Of a DNA stretch of 64,000 nt, positions 8,192-17,720 are shown piece after piece. The stretch's first letter is position 1, and each line of letters starts with the position of its first letter. A program made the position numbers and the translations under genes. Below the pieces are notes generated by a model. It was given only the letters and a program-made list of their open reading frames with translations, had not been told where the DNA came from and did not search any database. The DNA is from Metabacillus halosaccharovorans. Lineage in GTDB: Bacteria; Bacillota; Bacilli; Bacillales; Bacillaceae. The stretch is from the NCBI RefSeq assembly GCF_002019635.1, contig NZ_KV917372.1, positions 1,964,280 through 2,028,279 of the forward strand. Direction: 5' to 3'.

Positions 8192-9679
8192 TCATTTAAC
8201 TAAAACGCTCTTTACCGATTCTTGCCAACCTTGATAATAACGATCTCTCAACTCACTTGAAATAACTGGTTGATATTTCTTACTTTCCTGATTTAGCCGT
8301 TGTATCTCATCAATCGAATTCCATATCCCAACACCTAATCCAGCTAAGTACACAGATCCTAATGAAGAAAGTTCTGCCACTAGTGAAACAACAACATCAC
8401 TTCCAATCATGTCAGCTTGGTACTGCATTAAAAATGAATTACTTGTCGCACCACCGTCTACTTTTAACTCTTTTATCTCAATGTTTGATTCATTTTTCAT
8501 TAATTCAATAGCGTCAGATACTTGATAGGTGATACTTTCTAACGCTGCACGAATAATATGTGCCTTCCCTGAATTTCGATTCATTCCCAAGATGGCAGCT
8601 CGTGCATATGGATTCCAATAAGGTGCACCTAAACCAACAAATGCAGGAACTAAGTATACGCCTTGATTATCCGGGATAGAAGTTGCGAGAGATTCAACCT
8701 CTGAGAAATCACTAAATAACTCAAGATCCTCTTTCACCCACTTCAGAACATCACCCGTGCTATTGATAATCCCCTCAAGTGCATAACTTACTTCACCATC
8801 AATCACCCATGCAACAGATGTAACTAAACCATTTTGTGCATTTACTAAATGACCAGTATTCATCATGACAGAAGTACCCGTACCATAGGTTGCTTTTGCC
8901 ATTCCTTTTTCAAAGCACTTTTGTCCAAATAAGGCGCCCTGTGAATCACCTATGATTCCCGAGATCGGTAATCCTAAAAAAGAAAGATTAGGATCATTTA
9001 CTCTACCAAAAATATCATTTGAGCTTTTCACCTCTGGTAGCATTGTTTTCGGGATATTGAATATCTCTAATAATTCATCGTCCCAAGCAAGGGTATGAAT
9101 ATTAAATAGAAGTGTTCTACTTGCATTTGTATAATCAGTTGCATGAACGCTTCCACCCGTTAACTTCCAAATTAACCAACTATCTATCGTTCCAAGTAAT
9201 AGTTTTCCTTCATTTGCTTTTTCTCTTGCACCTTCAACATGATCTAAAATCCAACTTATCTTTGACGCAGAAAAATAAGGGTCAATCGTTAAGCCTGTTT
9301 TAGATTGGATTTTATCTTCAAATCCTTTTTCTTTTAAGCCCTTACAAGAATCAGATGTTCTTCTACATTGCCATACGATTGCATTATAAACAGGAATTCC
9401 TGTTTCCTTATCCCAAACGACAATGGTTTCCCTTTGGTTTGTTAAAGCCAACACTTTATATTGATTAAGAGAAACAGAGGCAAATTGAACAACCTCTGTT
9501 ATCACATGTTTTACATTTTCATAGATTTCTATTGGATCATGCTCAACCCACCCTGACTCTGGATAGTATTGTTTATGGGCTAGCGCAGTTTTATGTGTAA
9601 TTTCTCCATCTGAATTTACAACTAAAGCTTTTGTACCTGATGTGCTTTGATCGATCGCAAGTATATAGTTTGTTGTCAT
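8192..9679 (-). CDS. FGGY-family carbohydrate kinase
   Basis: This is a 495-residue FGGY kinase with the glycerol-kinase-like N-terminus IDQSTSGTKALVV (catalytic loop region), WVEHDPIEIY and NQRET. The second FGGY domain has GTGTSVMMNTG and the C-terminal signature region VDGGATSNSFLMQYQADM. Its length equals GlpK, but the context argues against glycerol: it sits 13 bases after the split transketolase genes and ahead of a sugar ABC transporter, with no GlpF or GlpD. It probably phosphorylates a ketose made by the fucose-isomerase-like enzyme so that the transketolase can cleave it. Apulose kinase (AptK) of D-apiose degradation is the precedent I would test first. The exact substrate is unknown. 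Confidence 0.88.
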   Translation of the reverse strand: MTTNYILAIDQSTSGTKALVVNSDGEITHKTALAHKQYYPESGWVEHDPIEIYENVKHVITEVVQFASVSLNQYKVLALTNQRETIVVWDKETGIPVYNAIVWQCRRTSDSCKGLKEKGFEDKIQSKTGLTIDPYFSASKISWILDHVEGAREKANEGKLLLGTIDSWLIWKLTGGSVHATDYTNASRTLLFNIHTLAWDDELLEIFNIPKTMLPEVKSSNDIFGRVNDPNLSFLGLPISGIIGDSQGALFGQKCFEKGMAKATYGTGTSVMMNTGHLVNAQNGLVTSVAWVIDGEVSYALEGIINSTGDVLKWVKEDLELFSDFSEVESLATSIPDNQGVYLVPAFVGLGAPYWNPYARAAILGMNRNSGKAHIIRAALESITYQVSDAIELMKNESNIEIKELKVDGGATSNSFLMQYQADMIGSDVVVSLVAELSSLGSVYLAGLGVGIWNSIDEIQRLNQESKKYQPVISSELRDRYYQGWQESVKSVLVK

Positions 9680-9692
9680 ATCTATCCCTCGA

Positions 9693-10658
9693 TTAATTGT
9701 TATTCAATTGCAAAGCGATATTTTTTACATTATCGACACTAATCCCATAATGCTTAAAGACTTCAGCAGTATTCCCAGTAATAGGAGGTTCATCTGGTAT
9801 TCCAATGATTTTCAATGGAACCGGTTGATGTTGAATGACCACTTCAGCAACAGCTGCACCTAAACCACCATGTATGCTGTGCTCTTCAATCGTAATAATT
9901 TTTCCAGTCTCACGCGCTGCTCTAATAATAGCTTCTTCATCTAAAGGCTTGATTGTGTGCATGTTGATTACTCTACAATTAATTCCTTCTTGTTCAAGTG
10001 CTTCTGCAGAGTCTAATGCTACACGAACCGTTTCTCCACTAGCAATAATCGTTAAATCACTACCCTCTCTCATCGTAACCGCTTTACCAATTTCAAATTC
10101 GTATTCATCTGATACATAGGAATCCTCTACTGGATTACGCCCAATTCTTACATAGGCTGGTCGGTCACTTTCAACTAAAGCTTCAATCATCTTCTTAGCT
10201 TCATGACGATCTGCAGGCATCATCACATCAAGGCCAGGTATCGCACGTGTTACTGCTATATCTTGTAAGGAGTGATGTGACATACCAAGCGCACCGTAAC
10301 TAACTCCTCCACTTATCCCGATCAACTTTACATTTGTTTGCGAATAGGCAACATCTACTTTAATTTGTTCAATACTTCTCATACTTAAGAAACAAGCTGG
10401 TGAAGCAATAAACGGCTTTTTACCAGAATGAGCCAACCCAGATGCCATCCCAACAATATTTTGTTCAGCAATTCCAACCTCAACAATTTGTTCTGGCAAT
10501 TCTTTTCCAAACTGTACCATTGAAGCAGAGCCTCTAGAATCGCTTGTTAGCACTAATAGATCTTTATCTTTTTTACCAAGTTCTAATAATATTTCACTAA
10601 TCGCCTGGCGATTGGCTATTTTATTACCTTTTGATGTTTTCACTGCAACATTTTTCAT
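9693..10658 (-). CDS. Split transketolase, C-terminal subunit (locus 1)
   Basis: The 321-residue protein contains the pyrimidine-binding domain (residues about 12-180) and the C-terminal transketolase domain. The catalytic Glu that activates the thiamine N1' is in VGIAEQN. It lacks the N-terminal pyrophosphate-binding domain, which is encoded by the gene before it; the two overlap by four bases (ATGA), a sign of tight 1:1 production. Split transketolases of this kind usually serve dedicated catabolic pathways, not the pentose phosphate pathway; AptA/AptB for apulose 4-phosphate is a described example. Substrate specificity cannot be read here. It differs clearly from the second copy at 24248-25198, for example around DSRGSASM. 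Confidence 0.9.
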   Translation of the reverse strand: MKNVAVKTSKGNKIANRQAISEILLELGKKDKDLLVLTSDSRGSASMVQFGKELPEQIVEVGIAEQNIVGMASGLAHSGKKPFIASPACFLSMRSIEQIKVDVAYSQTNVKLIGISGGVSYGALGMSHHSLQDIAVTRAIPGLDVMMPADRHEAKKMIEALVESDRPAYVRIGRNPVEDSYVSDEYEFEIGKAVTMREGSDLTIIASGETVRVALDSAEALEQEGINCRVINMHTIKPLDEEAIIRAARETGKIITIEEHSIHGGLGAAVAEVVIQHQPVPLKIIGIPDEPPITGNTAEVFKHYGISVDNVKNIALQLNNN

Positions 10659-11485
10659 ACTAAAACCTCCAATTGTTTTGAAAGTTCCTCCATAGCTAGG
10701 TTATATTCTTCTTCAGTTGGAACGCGGTGATGCCAGCCTACTTGATTTTCAGCAAACGAAATTCCTTTTCCTTTTACTGTATTAGCTAGGATTAATGTTG
10801 GTTTCCCTGGAGTTTTTGGAGTATGACTGAATACATTAACTAGTTCTTTCACATCATTTCCTTCTACTTCAACAACTTCCCATCCAAAGCTTCTCCATTT
10901 ATCTCCAAGTGGTTCAAGACCCATGACATCTTCTGTGGTATTCGTAATTTGCAGGCGATTTCGGTCAATAATTGCCGTTAAATTATCCAGTTTATATTGT
11001 GAAGCTGCCATCGCACCTTCCCATACAGAGCCCTCAGCCTGCTCTCCGTCTCCCATTAAGGTATAAACCCGATAAGATTTTCCATCCATCTTAGCAGCTA
11101 AAGCCATACCAACCGAAATTGGTAAACCGTGCCCCAATGAACCTGTATTCATCTCAATGCCAGGTACTTTATTATTCGGATGCCCAATTAGCCTGGAATT
11201 AAATTTCGAAAATGTTTTTAGTTCTTCTTTCGGAAAGAAGCCTTTATCAGCTAAAATAGCCCATAAAGACTCAACTGAATGTCCTTTACTTTGAACATAA
11301 CGATCACGCTCTTCCCAATTTGGATTGTTTGGATCAATGTTCATAATCTTGTAATAAAGAACAGTTAAAATATCAGTGTTTGATAACGAGCCACCCGTAT
11401 GACCTGTTCTTGCCTCATAGATCATCGTTAATAGTGATTTTCTAATTTCTATCGCCTTTCTTTTCAAAAATGCAATCTCTTCCAT
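10655..11485 (-). CDS. Split transketolase, N-terminal subunit (locus 1)
   Basis: This is the thiamine-diphosphate pyrophosphate-binding half of transketolase, 276 residues from the ATG at 11485. The site GGGAGGG lies ten bases before that ATG, whereas the ATG at 11509 lacks one. The metal/diphosphate motif GDGEQAEGSVWEGAM ending in IIDRN and the substrate-side segment NTGSLGHGL are present. The early motif reads TGHTGGSLS where most transketolases have GHPGG, so a normally conserved Pro is Thr. It overlaps the C-terminal subunit gene by four bases and begins 27 bases after the isomerase-like gene ends. Together the two subunits should rebuild one full transketolase. Confidence 0.9.
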   Translation of the reverse strand: MEEIAFLKRKAIEIRKSLLTMIYEARTGHTGGSLSNTDILTVLYYKIMNIDPNNPNWEERDRYVQSKGHSVESLWAILADKGFFPKEELKTFSKFNSRLIGHPNNKVPGIEMNTGSLGHGLPISVGMALAAKMDGKSYRVYTLMGDGEQAEGSVWEGAMAASQYKLDNLTAIIDRNRLQITNTTEDVMGLEPLGDKWRSFGWEVVEVEGNDVKELVNVFSHTPKTPGKPTLILANTVKGKGISFAENQVGWHHRVPTEEEYNLAMEELSKQLEVLV

Positions 11486-11512
11486 AATAAGAACCCTCCC
11501 ATTTTTCACAAT

Positions 11513-12949
11513 TTATTTGTTAAGATCACTACCACGTAACCATGCTCTAATTTCATTTTCTGTCGGATCAACCGGGTCAGGTGTTAAACCAGGAATATAC
11601 TCACATGCCTCAAATAGGACCGGGATTACGTTTGCATGAATTCCTACCGAATGATGAATATATGGGCCTTTAACTAATTTTTCTTCCCATAATGGCCAGT
11701 CATTTACCTCAACCCATACATATGAACCTCTGGTAAATGGTCCTTCAATTCCTTTTGCCTTCCCCAGAAAGATTGAATACTCTCCATGGTCTCCATCAAA
11801 ACGAGCTAAAGTCATTTCTCCACCTTTAATTTCACCTTCATGAGTTCCTGGAGAATGATCATCAAACAAAAAATGCTTGTTTAATTTTGGTTTTTCTTCT
11901 TTACTTAGTGAAACAGGGAAGTTCCCACAATGGAACAATAATTCACCATTTGGATTCTCAGGATGACGAACCGTGATGTCGGCAAAAAATGTTGGATGCG
12001 TATTTAATGTTGCTGCTTGAACCATAATTGATGTAATCGCTCCATGGATATCTGTTTCACAAGTAACTGGAATTTGTTCATCCGTTAAAATTGCATTTGC
12101 TAAGCAAGGCATGATGCCAATAATATCTTGTAGTGTTGACCAACATTGGATGGCAATCGCTGTACTCCTTGTATCTTCAGCCAACTGTTTCATGGCTACT
12201 TTTAATGATGCAATTCGTCTAACATCTTCTTCAGTCACTGAGCTCCAATCAAGCTTTTCCTTGATATAATTCATAGCCTCATCTAATTCAGGACTATCCG
12301 TCTTTTCTATTTTTAACGTTGTTTTCTTTAACTCATCTAGAGTGATAGGATGGATTTGAATACCAAATGTCTCTAATAACTCACCCTCGTTGCAAATAAC
12401 TGACCAGAAATCAGAAGGTCGAGTTGAAATCTGTAAAATTCTTAAACTACTAAAATGCTTAACTACATTTGCAGCACCAATGAAATTTTTAAAACCTCTC
12501 TCGAAGATTGGATCATCAACGCGGCAGTTCGTAATGTAAGTGAACTTTACATTAAATCGTCTTAAAACCTTCCCTGTTGCAAAGATTCCACATTGTGAAT
12601 CACGAAGGCGCATACCATCTTCTAGTGGAGCTTCATCTCTAGGCCCCCAAAGCAATACCGGCTTTCCAATAGCCTTTGCCACACGAGCAACAATATCCTC
12701 AGTTCCAAAATTACAGTGAGGGAAAAACAGCGCATCCACTTCAGCATCTCTAAAACGTTTAATAATAGCAGGCTCTTCAAGGCGTTCATGTAATAGCCCT
12801 TCGTCGTTAATCCCCTCTAAATCAACAATCTCAATATCCAATCCGAAGCTTTCAATTTTTTCTCTTATTAAGTTTTTGTATTTCAGTGCATCTTTTTTAC
12901 TAAAAACAAATCGACGTGTAGGTGCAAAACCTAACTTTAATCTTTGCAT
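11513..12949 (-). CDS. L-fucose/L-arabinose isomerase-family protein
   Basis: The 478-residue protein resembles the fucose/arabinose isomerase superfamily. The N-terminal alpha/beta domain has FFPHCNFGTEDIVARVAKAIGKPVLLWGPRD. A central Glu appears in CETDIHGA and His in LFHCGNFP, equivalent to the metal-binding region of the family, and GEYSIFLGKA lies towards the C-terminus. It is shorter than FucI (about 590 residues) and belongs to the uncharacterised relatives. As first gene of the unit, followed by split transketolase and an FGGY kinase, it probably converts an aldose to the ketose used downstream. The aldose could be a pentose, a branched pentose such as apiose, or a deoxy sugar. Start ATG at 12949 has GGAGGTAACTACTC before it. 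Confidence 0.85.
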   Translation of the reverse strand: MQRLKLGFAPTRRFVFSKKDALKYKNLIREKIESFGLDIEIVDLEGINDEGLLHERLEEPAIIKRFRDAEVDALFFPHCNFGTEDIVARVAKAIGKPVLLWGPRDEAPLEDGMRLRDSQCGIFATGKVLRRFNVKFTYITNCRVDDPIFERGFKNFIGAANVVKHFSSLRILQISTRPSDFWSVICNEGELLETFGIQIHPITLDELKKTTLKIEKTDSPELDEAMNYIKEKLDWSSVTEEDVRRIASLKVAMKQLAEDTRSTAIAIQCWSTLQDIIGIMPCLANAILTDEQIPVTCETDIHGAITSIMVQAATLNTHPTFFADITVRHPENPNGELLFHCGNFPVSLSKEEKPKLNKHFLFDDHSPGTHEGEIKGGEMTLARFDGDHGEYSIFLGKAKGIEGPFTRGSYVWVEVNDWPLWEEKLVKGPYIHHSVGIHANVIPVLFEACEYIPGLTPDPVDPTENEIRAWLRGSDLNK

Positions 12950-13300
12950 GAGTAGTTACCTCCAAGAAATGGTCTGAATTTAGGTCAATTTTAATTTTAA
13001 AGCGTATACATAAACTAAGTAACTAAACCTTTTTAGTTTTTTTATATGTGTTATAAATGTATAATAATTCATTTTTTTCAGTAGGTCAATAAACTCAACT
13101 AATATTTTTTAGTTATTTTATTGGAATTTATATAAAAGTTTATTTAAAAACTTAATTTTACTCTTCATTCCTCAATGAATATGCTGATCATTATTATTAC
13201 CAACAGACTAAACGATATCATGTTTAGTTTTATTTATGCTATAATACATAAAAATATTTAGTTTAATTCATATAAACTTTAAATAGGCAGGAGAAATTAG
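12950..13300. promoter_or_regulatory. Divergent control region between isomerase gene and LacI gene
   Basis: This AT-rich stretch carries inverted repeats built on the same half-site. At 13207-13228 ACTAAAC and GTTTAGT flank 8 bases, and at 13021-13038 AACTAAA and TTTAGTT flank 4 bases. A further TTTAGTT copy is near 13257. A weak cre-like sequence (12 of 14) lies at 12997-13010. The lacI promoter has an extended -10, TGCTATAAT, at 13237-13245. The placement fits LacI-type operators for both directions. Confidence 0.6.
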
Positions 13301-14392
13301 ATGAGACTAGATGATATCGCTAAATTAGCAAATGTTTCAAAATCAGCTGTTTCTTTAGCTTTAAATGGAAAAAATGGTGTGAGTGAAGAAACTCGAGATA
13401 AAATAGTCAAAATCGCACAAGAACACGGGTATATTCCACGTCCGATTCTAAAAGCTGAGCAATACTTTCAGACCCGAAATAAATTATTAAGGTTTGTAGC
13501 TTGTACAAACTCAGGAATTGTGACGGAACACTATGAATCACTTCCTTTTTTTATGGAGCTAATAAATAATATTGATAAACAGGTTAACCCCAGCGGATAT
13601 TCCTTATTAGTAACATCAGTTGACATTAATATGTTAAAAGAAGAATTAACAAGACTTGAGCAAGAGCAACCATCTTCAGGTATTTTATTATTGGGAACAA
13701 ACTTAACACCTGAACAAATCAACATAGTATCGACTATTCAACAAAATTTAGTTGTTCTCGATACTTGCTTTGAAACATTAAATACCAATTTTATTGTAAT
13801 GAATAATGTCCATGGGGCATATTTAGCAGGAAGGCATCTTATTGAATTAGGGCACAGTGAAATTGGTTATATAGAGTCTAATTCAAGAATGTATAATTTC
13901 GAAATGAGAAAAATAGGGTTTTTACAGTCACTTAGTGAACATGGTTTAGAAATTAAGAACGAAAATGTATTTTTTCTATCACCAACAACCATTTCCTCCC
14001 AGGATGTCTTTATAGAAAAGATAAAAAAGCGTTCACACAATCTTCCTACAGCTTTGTTTTGTGAAGCAGACTATATTGCAATTAGCGTGATTAAATCACT
14101 ACTTGAGTTAGGAATTCGTGTACCTGATGAGATATCGGTAATAGGATTTGATAATATTTTTGAATCCCAGGTTATTACTCCAGAATTAACAACTATTCAT
14201 GTAAAGAAAGAAAAGATGGCTGCAATAGCAGTTGAACAACTTATTAATCAAATCGAAAATAACGATTTTGATCGAATAAATATGTTTATTGATACTGAAT
14301 TAGTGGTAAGAAAATCCAGTACTTTTTATAAAAATGAAAATATGACTGATGAAGTAAAACCTAATAAAATTTCTAGTACTTTAATAAACTAG
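13301..14392 (+). CDS. LacI-family transcriptional regulator
   Basis: The 363-residue regulator starts with a LacI helix-turn-helix (RLDDIAKLANVSKSAVSLAL, residues 2-21) and the hinge region. A sugar-binding core follows: GILLLGTNLTPEQ, GAYLAGRHLIELGH, and VIGFDNIFESQVITPELTT. A poorly conserved tail of about 20 residues follows the family end. AGGAG precedes the ATG. It is transcribed away from the isomerase/transketolase/kinase genes and is the obvious local regulator of them, probably sensing the sugar or its phosphorylated product. The repeated ACTAAA/TTTAGT half-sites in the shared upstream region are its likely operators. Confidence 0.92.
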   Translation: MRLDDIAKLANVSKSAVSLALNGKNGVSEETRDKIVKIAQEHGYIPRPILKAEQYFQTRNKLLRFVACTNSGIVTEHYESLPFFMELINNIDKQVNPSGYSLLVTSVDINMLKEELTRLEQEQPSSGILLLGTNLTPEQINIVSTIQQNLVVLDTCFETLNTNFIVMNNVHGAYLAGRHLIELGHSEIGYIESNSRMYNFEMRKIGFLQSLSEHGLEIKNENVFFLSPTTISSQDVFIEKIKKRSHNLPTALFCEADYIAISVIKSLLELGIRVPDEISVIGFDNIFESQVITPELTTIHVKKEKMAAIAVEQLINQIENNDFDRINMFIDTELVVRKSSTFYKNENMTDEVKPNKISSTLIN

Positions 14393-14470
14393 AGATTTTT
14401 TGTTCTCATTGACCTATTTGATCACTAAAGAATCATGTAAGGTTAGAGACCAATAGTGACTAAAAAATAT

Positions 14471-14513
14471 AAGGAGGATGATTACTAGGCTATTTCTAAT
14501 AAACATCCTCCTT
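14471..14513. terminator. Bidirectional terminator between lacI and Dabb gene
   Basis: AAGGAGGATG and CATCCTCCTT form a perfect 10-bp stem with a loop of about 23 bases and AT-rich flanks. It lies between two convergent genes. Confidence 0.75.
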
Positions 14514-14606
14514 AATTTATTGTCTACTTAAGATAAAAAACCTAGTTCTCCTTAAAATATGTTTTACCAGGCAAGTCAATACGACTCTCATATGAAACCC
14601 TTCTTT

Positions 14607-14909
14607 TTACGCAAAAGGATAGTCAACAACAACCACGTCTTCAATAACTCCTTCTAATGATCCCACAAACTCTTGATGAACTGGATGAGGCCCATAATTG
14701 TCCAGAGCATTCTTATTTTCAAAAGTCACTCGCAGCCCTAAAGTAAACCCCTTCATATTTTCCACTTCCTCTGTAACGTTAAATCCTGCCGTTAATTCTT
14801 TAATACCAGGAATCTTATCTTGAAAGCTATTAAGTCTTCCAAGTAATTCCTTTTCTTTCTCCGGTGTTAAAAATTCATTAAATTTAAAAAATACCATGTG
14901 TTCATACAT
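14607..14909 (-). CDS. Dabb (stress-responsive alpha/beta barrel) family protein
   Basis: This is a 100-residue protein with the Dabb fold signature: an N-terminal strand MYEHMVFFKFNE, a helix rich in Glu/Lys, a central LTAGFNV strand, FTLGLRVTFENKNALDNYGPHPVHQEF and a last VVVVDYPF strand. The HPVH segment is typical of the family. Dabb proteins form dimeric barrels and include small enzymes and stress proteins. The role here is unknown. It stands alone with its own ribosome binding site (AAAGGGATG) and faces the lacI gene across a terminator. Confidence 0.85.
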   Translation of the reverse strand: MYEHMVFFKFNEFLTPEKEKELLGRLNSFQDKIPGIKELTAGFNVTEEVENMKGFTLGLRVTFENKNALDNYGPHPVHQEFVGSLEGVIEDVVVVDYPFA

Positions 14910-15765
14910 TTTTATTCATCCCTTTCGACATAAATTTATTAGAAATTTCATCATTCTTTACATTATTACTCATTATACAGGGGAAATCCAAGCATTTTAT
15001 CCAATAATTCCATAAATTGGAATCATTTGAATTTTCAAAGGTGAAAAGCGTGTCCCTAGTCCCAACTATACTGTTAAACTCTATTCTACTGATCGTCTAC
15101 CAATGTTTGTACACTTCCAGATCCACTGTAATTTATTGTTGTGGAGAGACCCAGATATTTGAGACAAGGAAGTAACACTTCCGAAATAGTTTAAATCTAT
15201 CACGATTACATAGAGGTGTTTTAAACGGAGAGAAAAGGTCATTCGGAAAATAAAATGGAAAGTCGTGAAAATGAGACAGCAAGATTATACCCATAGATAA
15301 AAGTTTTTAGTATTAAAAATAGAGGCAAATTCAGTATTACAATGGGACAGTACTGGGGGGACTTATTGTTTTTCTCAACTAGTGGGAAAACTATATTCTT
15401 ATGATAAAGTAGCCGTCTTTTTGTTTTTTGGATAAGTTAAGAGGAGTTGGATCCATTAAGTGTTATTAAAGTAGTAACAGAACTTTCTTCTGTATACAAA
15501 GCTAAAGTAGCGTTTAGAAATTAAAATATATACATGCCAACATAAATGGCATTAGGTGAAATTCAAAAGCTGTACTAGGACATCACCGTGTTCGAGTCAC
15601 ATTAGATACCTTTTTGCATGTAAGTACAGAGGTTTAAACAAAATTTTTCTAGAGAAAATGTGCAATTTGAAAGTATGTGATCAACCTTTTGATAAAAATA
15701 CCGATAACAAAAAGGAAGGCTCTAACTCAAAGAACCCTCCTTTTCTATAGTAATATTATTTTTTC
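14910..15765. other. 850-base stretch with no convincing gene
   Basis: I see only short interrupted reading frames here, in every frame. There is no coherent protein family, no complete insertion sequence and no tRNA. The only clear element is the tpx terminator at its right end. Fragments such as HRVRVTLDTFLHV on the plus strand near 15583 could be remnants of a decayed gene, but I cannot identify them. Confidence 0.5.
15710..15746 (-). terminator. tpx terminator
   Basis: On the minus strand AAAAGGAGGGTTCT pairs with AGAGCCTTCCTTTT, closing on a short loop and followed by TTTTTG. It lies 20 bases after the tpx stop codon. Confidence 0.8.
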
Positions 15766-16266
15766 TTATCGTGCTGCTTTAACAGCTTCAATTGCTGCCT
15801 CATAATTAGGATGATTTGAAACTTCGTTTACATATTCAACATATGTAACCTTATCACTTGAATCAATAACAAAAACGGCTCTTGCTAAAAGACGTAATTC
15901 TTTAATATGAACGCCATACGCTTCACCAAATGAAAGATTACGGTGATCAGAAAGCGTTTTAACATTTTCAAGCCCTTTTGATCCACACCATCTTTTTTGT
16001 GCAAATGGTAAATCAACGCTGATTGTTAACACTTCTACACCGCTTACACTAGAAGCATCTTCATTGAAACGACGAGTTTGTGCATCACAAACCCCAGTGT
16101 CAAGTGAAGGTACCACTGAAATTAAGCGTACCTTTCCTTCAGAATCCTCAAGTCTTACCGGTGATAAATCATTATCAAGTACTACAAAATCAGGTGCAGT
16201 GTCTCCGACTTTTATTTCTTTTCCTACTAATGTAACAGGGTCATTTAAAAATGTAACTGAAGCCAT
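15766..16266 (-). CDS. tpx: Thiol peroxidase Tpx (atypical 2-Cys peroxiredoxin)
   Basis: The 166-residue protein matches Tpx over its full length (family about 167). The peroxidatic Cys60 lies in [17 protein letters not shown] and the resolving Cys94 in [11 protein letters not shown]. Thr57 and the Arg in [14 protein letters not shown] complete the active-site setting. It reduces hydrogen peroxide and organic peroxides using thioredoxin in the cytoplasm. I chose the ATG at 16266 because AAAGGAGGAATTGGT precedes it; the 12-residue longer form would include this ribosome binding site as coding sequence. It is monocistronic, with a terminator directly after. Confidence 0.97.
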   Translation of the reverse strand: MASVTFLNDPVTLVGKEIKVGDTAPDFVVLDNDLSPVRLEDSEGKVRLISVVPSLDTGVCDAQTRRFNEDASSVSGVEVLTISVDLPFAQKRWCGSKGLENVKTLSDHRNLSFGEAYGVHIKELRLLARAVFVIDSSDKVTYVEYVNEVSNHPNYEAAIEAVKAAR

Positions 16267-16430
16267 ACCAATTCCTCCTTTATGTCTAAACATTGGATAC
16301 ACTTATCTAATGAATACAAACAAATTAACTATCAACCTAACTCGTTTGTATTCTTGTATACTAAGTAATCCAATAACTAAAGTTTACTTTTCCATATTGT
16401 CCTTGTCAACATCCATAGTCTCATTTCTTT

Positions 16431-17711
16431 TTATTTAAAAAACTCAACCAAGAACAGAGACACTTCAGGAATGACTGTAATAACCGTTAAACTTAAAATC
16501 ATCGCAATAAAAAATGGAACCGTAGCTTTAGCAAGAGACTCGATTGATAACCCCGATATTCCAGACCCAACAAATAGATTTACACCTACTGGTGGAGTGA
16601 TAAAACCAATTGCCAAGTTTACAATCATGATAATTCCAAACTGAATTGGGTCGATTCCAATATTAATGGCAATAGGCAATAAGATTGGAACTAATATAAT
16701 GATTGCTGCTACAGTATCCATAAACATTCCAACAAATAATAGCAAGAGATTAATAAGCAATAATATGACAAGAGGATTAGACGATACACTTAACAATGAA
16801 TCAGCTACCAATCTAGGAATTTGTTCCATCGTTAAAATTCTTCCAAATGCATTTGCCGTCCCAATAATAATTAATATTGTTGCAGATGTTAATGCTGCAT
16901 CCTTTAATACTTTAGGAAATGTTTTAAATGTCAGCTCTTTATAAACAAAAATACTAATAATTGCCGCGTATACAACAGCAACTACAGCCGCCTCTGTTGG
17001 TGTAAAGATACCTCCATATATGCCTCCTAAGATAAGGATAGGAATAAATATGGCCCACTTCGCCTCATTAATCCCGGATAGCGCTCTTTTAAATGTAAAC
17101 TTTTCACCATTTCCTTTATAGTTATTCTTTTTCGAGTAAATATAACTCCATGCCATCATTACGACACCAATTAGTACTCCAGGTATAATACCGGCAATAA
17201 ACATATCACCAATTGATACACTTCCAGATACACCGTATATAACCATAGGGATACTTGGTGGAATGATAATACCTAGTGCACCGGCAGCTACGACAACTGC
17301 GGTAGCAAATTTTTTATCATAGCCATATCCAACCATTGCTGGAATCATAATCCCTCCAACTGCTGCAACTGTTGCAGGACCAGATCCGGAAATCGCTGCA
17401 AAAAACATACAAGTCAGTACCGCCGCCATTGCGAAACCACCTGTAAAATTACCAACAAAAACATTAGCCAGCTTAAAAAGACGCTCTGATATTCCACCTT
17501 TCCCCATAATCTCTCCTGCTAAAATGAAGAAAGGAACTGCCATTAAAGGAAATGAATCAGTAGATTGAACAAGACTTTGTGCGAGATATTCAACTGATGT
17601 GACATCTGCATACAAAATTGTGACAAGAGAAGCTAATCCCAGAGATATACCGATAGGAACAGTTAAAAGTAAAAAGAATACGAAACTACCAAATAATACA
17701 AGTGCTGTCAT
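16431..17711 (-). CDS. TRAP transporter large permease DctM (system 1)
   Basis: The 426-residue DctM/SiaM-type permease has about twelve helices. It has PFFILAGEIMGKGGIS, FAAISGSGPATVAAVGGIM and the family signature GIIIPPSIPMV, with a repeat of the re-entrant motif near GFITPPVGVNLFV. It moves a carboxylate or polyol substrate with sodium. I prefer the ATG at 17711; a GTG nine bases earlier overlaps the end of dctQ and is also possible. It is the last gene of alcohol dehydrogenase-DctP-DctQ-DctM, and it is clearly homologous to the second copy at 26238-27506. Confidence 0.94.
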   Translation of the reverse strand: MTALVLFGSFVFFLLLTVPIGISLGLASLVTILYADVTSVEYLAQSLVQSTDSFPLMAVPFFILAGEIMGKGGISERLFKLANVFVGNFTGGFAMAAVLTCMFFAAISGSGPATVAAVGGIMIPAMVGYGYDKKFATAVVVAAGALGIIIPPSIPMVIYGVSGSVSIGDMFIAGIIPGVLIGVVMMAWSYIYSKKNNYKGNGEKFTFKRALSGINEAKWAIFIPILILGGIYGGIFTPTEAAVVAVVYAAIISIFVYKELTFKTFPKVLKDAALTSATILIIIGTANAFGRILTMEQIPRLVADSLLSVSSNPLVILLLINLLLLFVGMFMDTVAAIIILVPILLPIAINIGIDPIQFGIIMIVNLAIGFITPPVGVNLFVGSGISGLSIESLAKATVPFFIAMILSLTVITVIPEVSLFLVEFFK

Positions 17712-17720
17712 ACTTATCAC

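Noticed and set aside
8192..9679. Glycerol kinase GlpK
   Set aside because: Length and N-terminus fit GlpK, but no glp genes are present and the neighbours are isomerase and split transketolase, so only FGGY kinase is supported.
15060..15700. Possible decayed transposase or spore-protein fragments
   Set aside because: Short translated pieces in several frames could not be tied to any family and there are no terminal repeats.
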